A DNA stretch of 64,000 bases, from assembly GCA_039817415.1 (NCBI GenBank), contig JBCBVV010000012.1, positions 1 to 64,000 of the forward strand, written 5' to 3'. The translations under genes and the position numbers were made by a program. This DNA is from JALEFZ01 sp039817415 (GTDB lineage Bacteria; Bacteroidota; Bacteroidia; J057). The notes under the pieces were generated by a model. It searched no databases. It saw nothing but the letters and a program-made list of their open reading frames with translations, and had not been told where the DNA came from. Every line of letters begins with the position of its first letter. Within the stretch, counting starts at the first letter, position 1. Shown piece by piece: positions 62,995 to 64,000 of the stretch.

Positions 62995-63708
62995 ATGTCA
63001 ATTCAGGGAAAAGTAGTTTTGATTACAGGAGCAAGTAGCGGAATTGGAGCAGCTACTGCCAAAAACCTTGCCGAGCAGGGAGCAAATATAGTCTTGCTGG
63101 CACGTAGAGAAGACAGACTAGCGGAGTTGGTAACAGAATTAGGAGAACAAGCCATGCACGTCAAAGTAGATGTAACTCAATATGAGGAAGTCAAGTCGGC
63201 CGTAGACAAGGCGGTCGAGAAATTTGGGAAACTCGATGTGATCGTCAACAATGCTGGAGTAGGTATGCTGGGGCCTATGGCTGAGGCTGATGTTTCTGAA
63301 TGGCAAACCATGGTTGATGTGAATATCAATGGCGTGTTACATACCATCCATGCTGCCCTTCCTCACCTACTTGAGGTAAAAGGCCATATCATCAACATTG
63401 ATTCGGTAGCTGGACACAATTACTTTCCAAGAGCGGTGGTCTATTGTGCTACTAAGCATGCCGTCAAGGCACTCAGCTACGGGATAAGGGTTGAATTTCG
63501 TGATAAGGTCAAAGTAACCAACATCTCTCCCGGAGCGGTTGCCACAGAATTTATCGACCAATTTACGCATGAGGAAACCAAGGAAAACATGCAAAAAGCC
63601 TTTGAATCTGGCCTAAGAGCAGAAGACATCGCTGAGGCCATTTCTGATGTACTGAACAAGCCTGAGCATGTAGCGATCAATGAAGTGATCATTAGGCCGA
63701 ATATATAA
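62995..63708 (+). CDS. Short-chain dehydrogenase/reductase (YdfG-like)
   Basis: A 237-aa classical SDR. TGASSGIG (11-18) binds NAD(P), NNAG follows at about 85-88, and the catalytic set is Ser137, Tyr150 and Lys154 (YCATK). The Arg-Arg after the second strand (LLARRED) suggests NADPH. The order and length match YdfG-like 3-hydroxy acid dehydrogenases of broad specificity; the substrate is not known. Confidence 0.93.
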   Translation: MSIQGKVVLITGASSGIGAATAKNLAEQGANIVLLARREDRLAELVTELGEQAMHVKVDVTQYEEVKSAVDKAVEKFGKLDVIVNNAGVGMLGPMAEADVSEWQTMVDVNINGVLHTIHAALPHLLEVKGHIINIDSVAGHNYFPRAVVYCATKHAVKALSYGIRVEFRDKVKVTNISPGAVATEFIDQFTHEETKENMQKAFESGLRAEDIAEAISDVLNKPEHVAINEVIIRPNI

Positions 63709-63723
63709 TTGACCATATGACAA

Positions 63724-63753
63724 AGGGCCCCCGAATAAACTCGGGGACCCCCA
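63724..63753. terminator. G/C-rich hairpin after the SDR gene
   Basis: GGG-C-CCCCGA pairs with TCGGGG-A-CCC across an ATAAAC loop. No T-run, so termination by this hairpin is uncertain. It lies between the convergent SDR and DUF4249 genes. Confidence 0.4.
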
Positions 63754-63775
63754 CACACAACCATTATTTATAAAA

Positions 63776-64000
63776 CTATTGAACCACTGCTTCAAACCTT
63801 GTCTGGGCAAGGACGCCAAAGTATCCCAAGGCATCATTTGACCAATTTGATATGGGATTGGCTGGTGTGGCGGAAGTGGTTGCGAATCCAGTTCCCGCTA
63901 TTTCAGCCAAGGTATTGTAATATTCGTACGCTTCCCTTTCTATCGCATAGGTATTGACGATCACTTCATCTCCTTCCTGAAGTAAGAGGGGAATAAAGGG
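63776..64000 (-). CDS. DUF4249-like protein, C-terminal part (gene continues beyond the window)
   Basis: The frame is open to the right edge (at least 74 codons with no stop). It reads EGDEVIVNTYAIEREAYEYYNTL and then NPISNWSNDALGYFGV before the C-terminal end, the closing blocks of DUF4249, a family of Bacteroidota lipoproteins often encoded beside TonB-dependent receptors. The N-terminus is not present. Confidence 0.7.
   Translation of the reverse strand, partial: PFIPLLLQEGDEVIVNTYAIEREAYEYYNTLAEIAGTGFATTSATPANPISNWSNDALGYFGVLAQTRFEAVVQ

Overview
The window looks like chromosomal DNA from a free-living, probably marine or environmental member of the Bacteroidota. Evidence: several exported proteins end in type IX secretion (T9SS type A) sorting domains, one carries SprB-type repeats, families largely confined to the phylum occur (DUF4296, DUF4249, HU-CCDC81/SPOR, DUF2853), and the best promoters match the Bacteroidota pattern TTTG, about 19-20 nt, TAnnTTTG. 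I cannot place it at genus level. The DNA is mostly housekeeping, densely coded and evenly composed. I saw no prophage, insertion sequence, CRISPR array or rRNA.

Layout. 1-372: two copies of a non-coding repeat (period 157 bp) and a 28-bp palindrome. 373-14211: exported T9SS cargo (M4 metalloprotease, two small sorting-domain proteins, a 1033-aa Asp-box/SprB-repeat protein) interspersed with ferrochelatase, an alpha/beta hydrolase, a double UspA protein, a rhomboid protease and a fused oligopeptide-type ABC ATPase. 14494-18017: a methionine locus, namely promoter, SAM-I riboswitch, a short reading frame ending in four Cys codons, a terminator hairpin, metY, an OsmC-like gene and metX. 18033-28557: radical SAM protein, lytic transglycosylase, acyl-CoA dehydrogenase, apt, HhH protein, PAS histidine kinase, TraB/GumN protein, rocD, DinB-like protein and folA. 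28645-31553: DUF4296 lipoprotein and mutS2. 31950-36832: cysC-cysD-cysN followed by gmd-fcl, i.e. PAPS and GDP-L-fucose supply. 36891-43416: small membrane protein, smc, deaminase, exported protein, DUF2071 and DUF2853 proteins. 43473-50857: mostly minus strand, with an ABC exporter pair, a SPOR protein, der, era, initiator tRNA, HupE/UreJ-like protein and trhO. 51040-63708: envelope functions (M23 lipoprotein, LysM protein, exported C1 peptidase, exported peptide deformylase, His-rich lipoprotein, yidD, Asp-box protein, two SPOR proteins, class A PBP) and an SDR. 63776-64000: the C-terminal end of a DUF4249-like protein.

Most interesting: (1) the metY leader, where a SAM riboswitch is followed by a 33-aa reading frame with a Cys-Cys-Cys-Cys tract whose stop codon lies in the 5' arm of a terminator hairpin, suggesting combined SAM and cysteine sensing; (2) a roughly 70-80 bp hairpin-forming element present twice (20173-20242 and 41974-42055), each copy abutting a stop codon, with an extra 5' segment in one copy matched by a pairing 3' segment; (3) a peptide deformylase with intact motifs and a signal peptide, in a run of exported peptidase/lipoprotein genes; (4) PAPS and GDP-fucose genes side by side, pointing to sulfated fucose-containing glycans; (5) a ferrochelatase with an internal Cys-rich insert.
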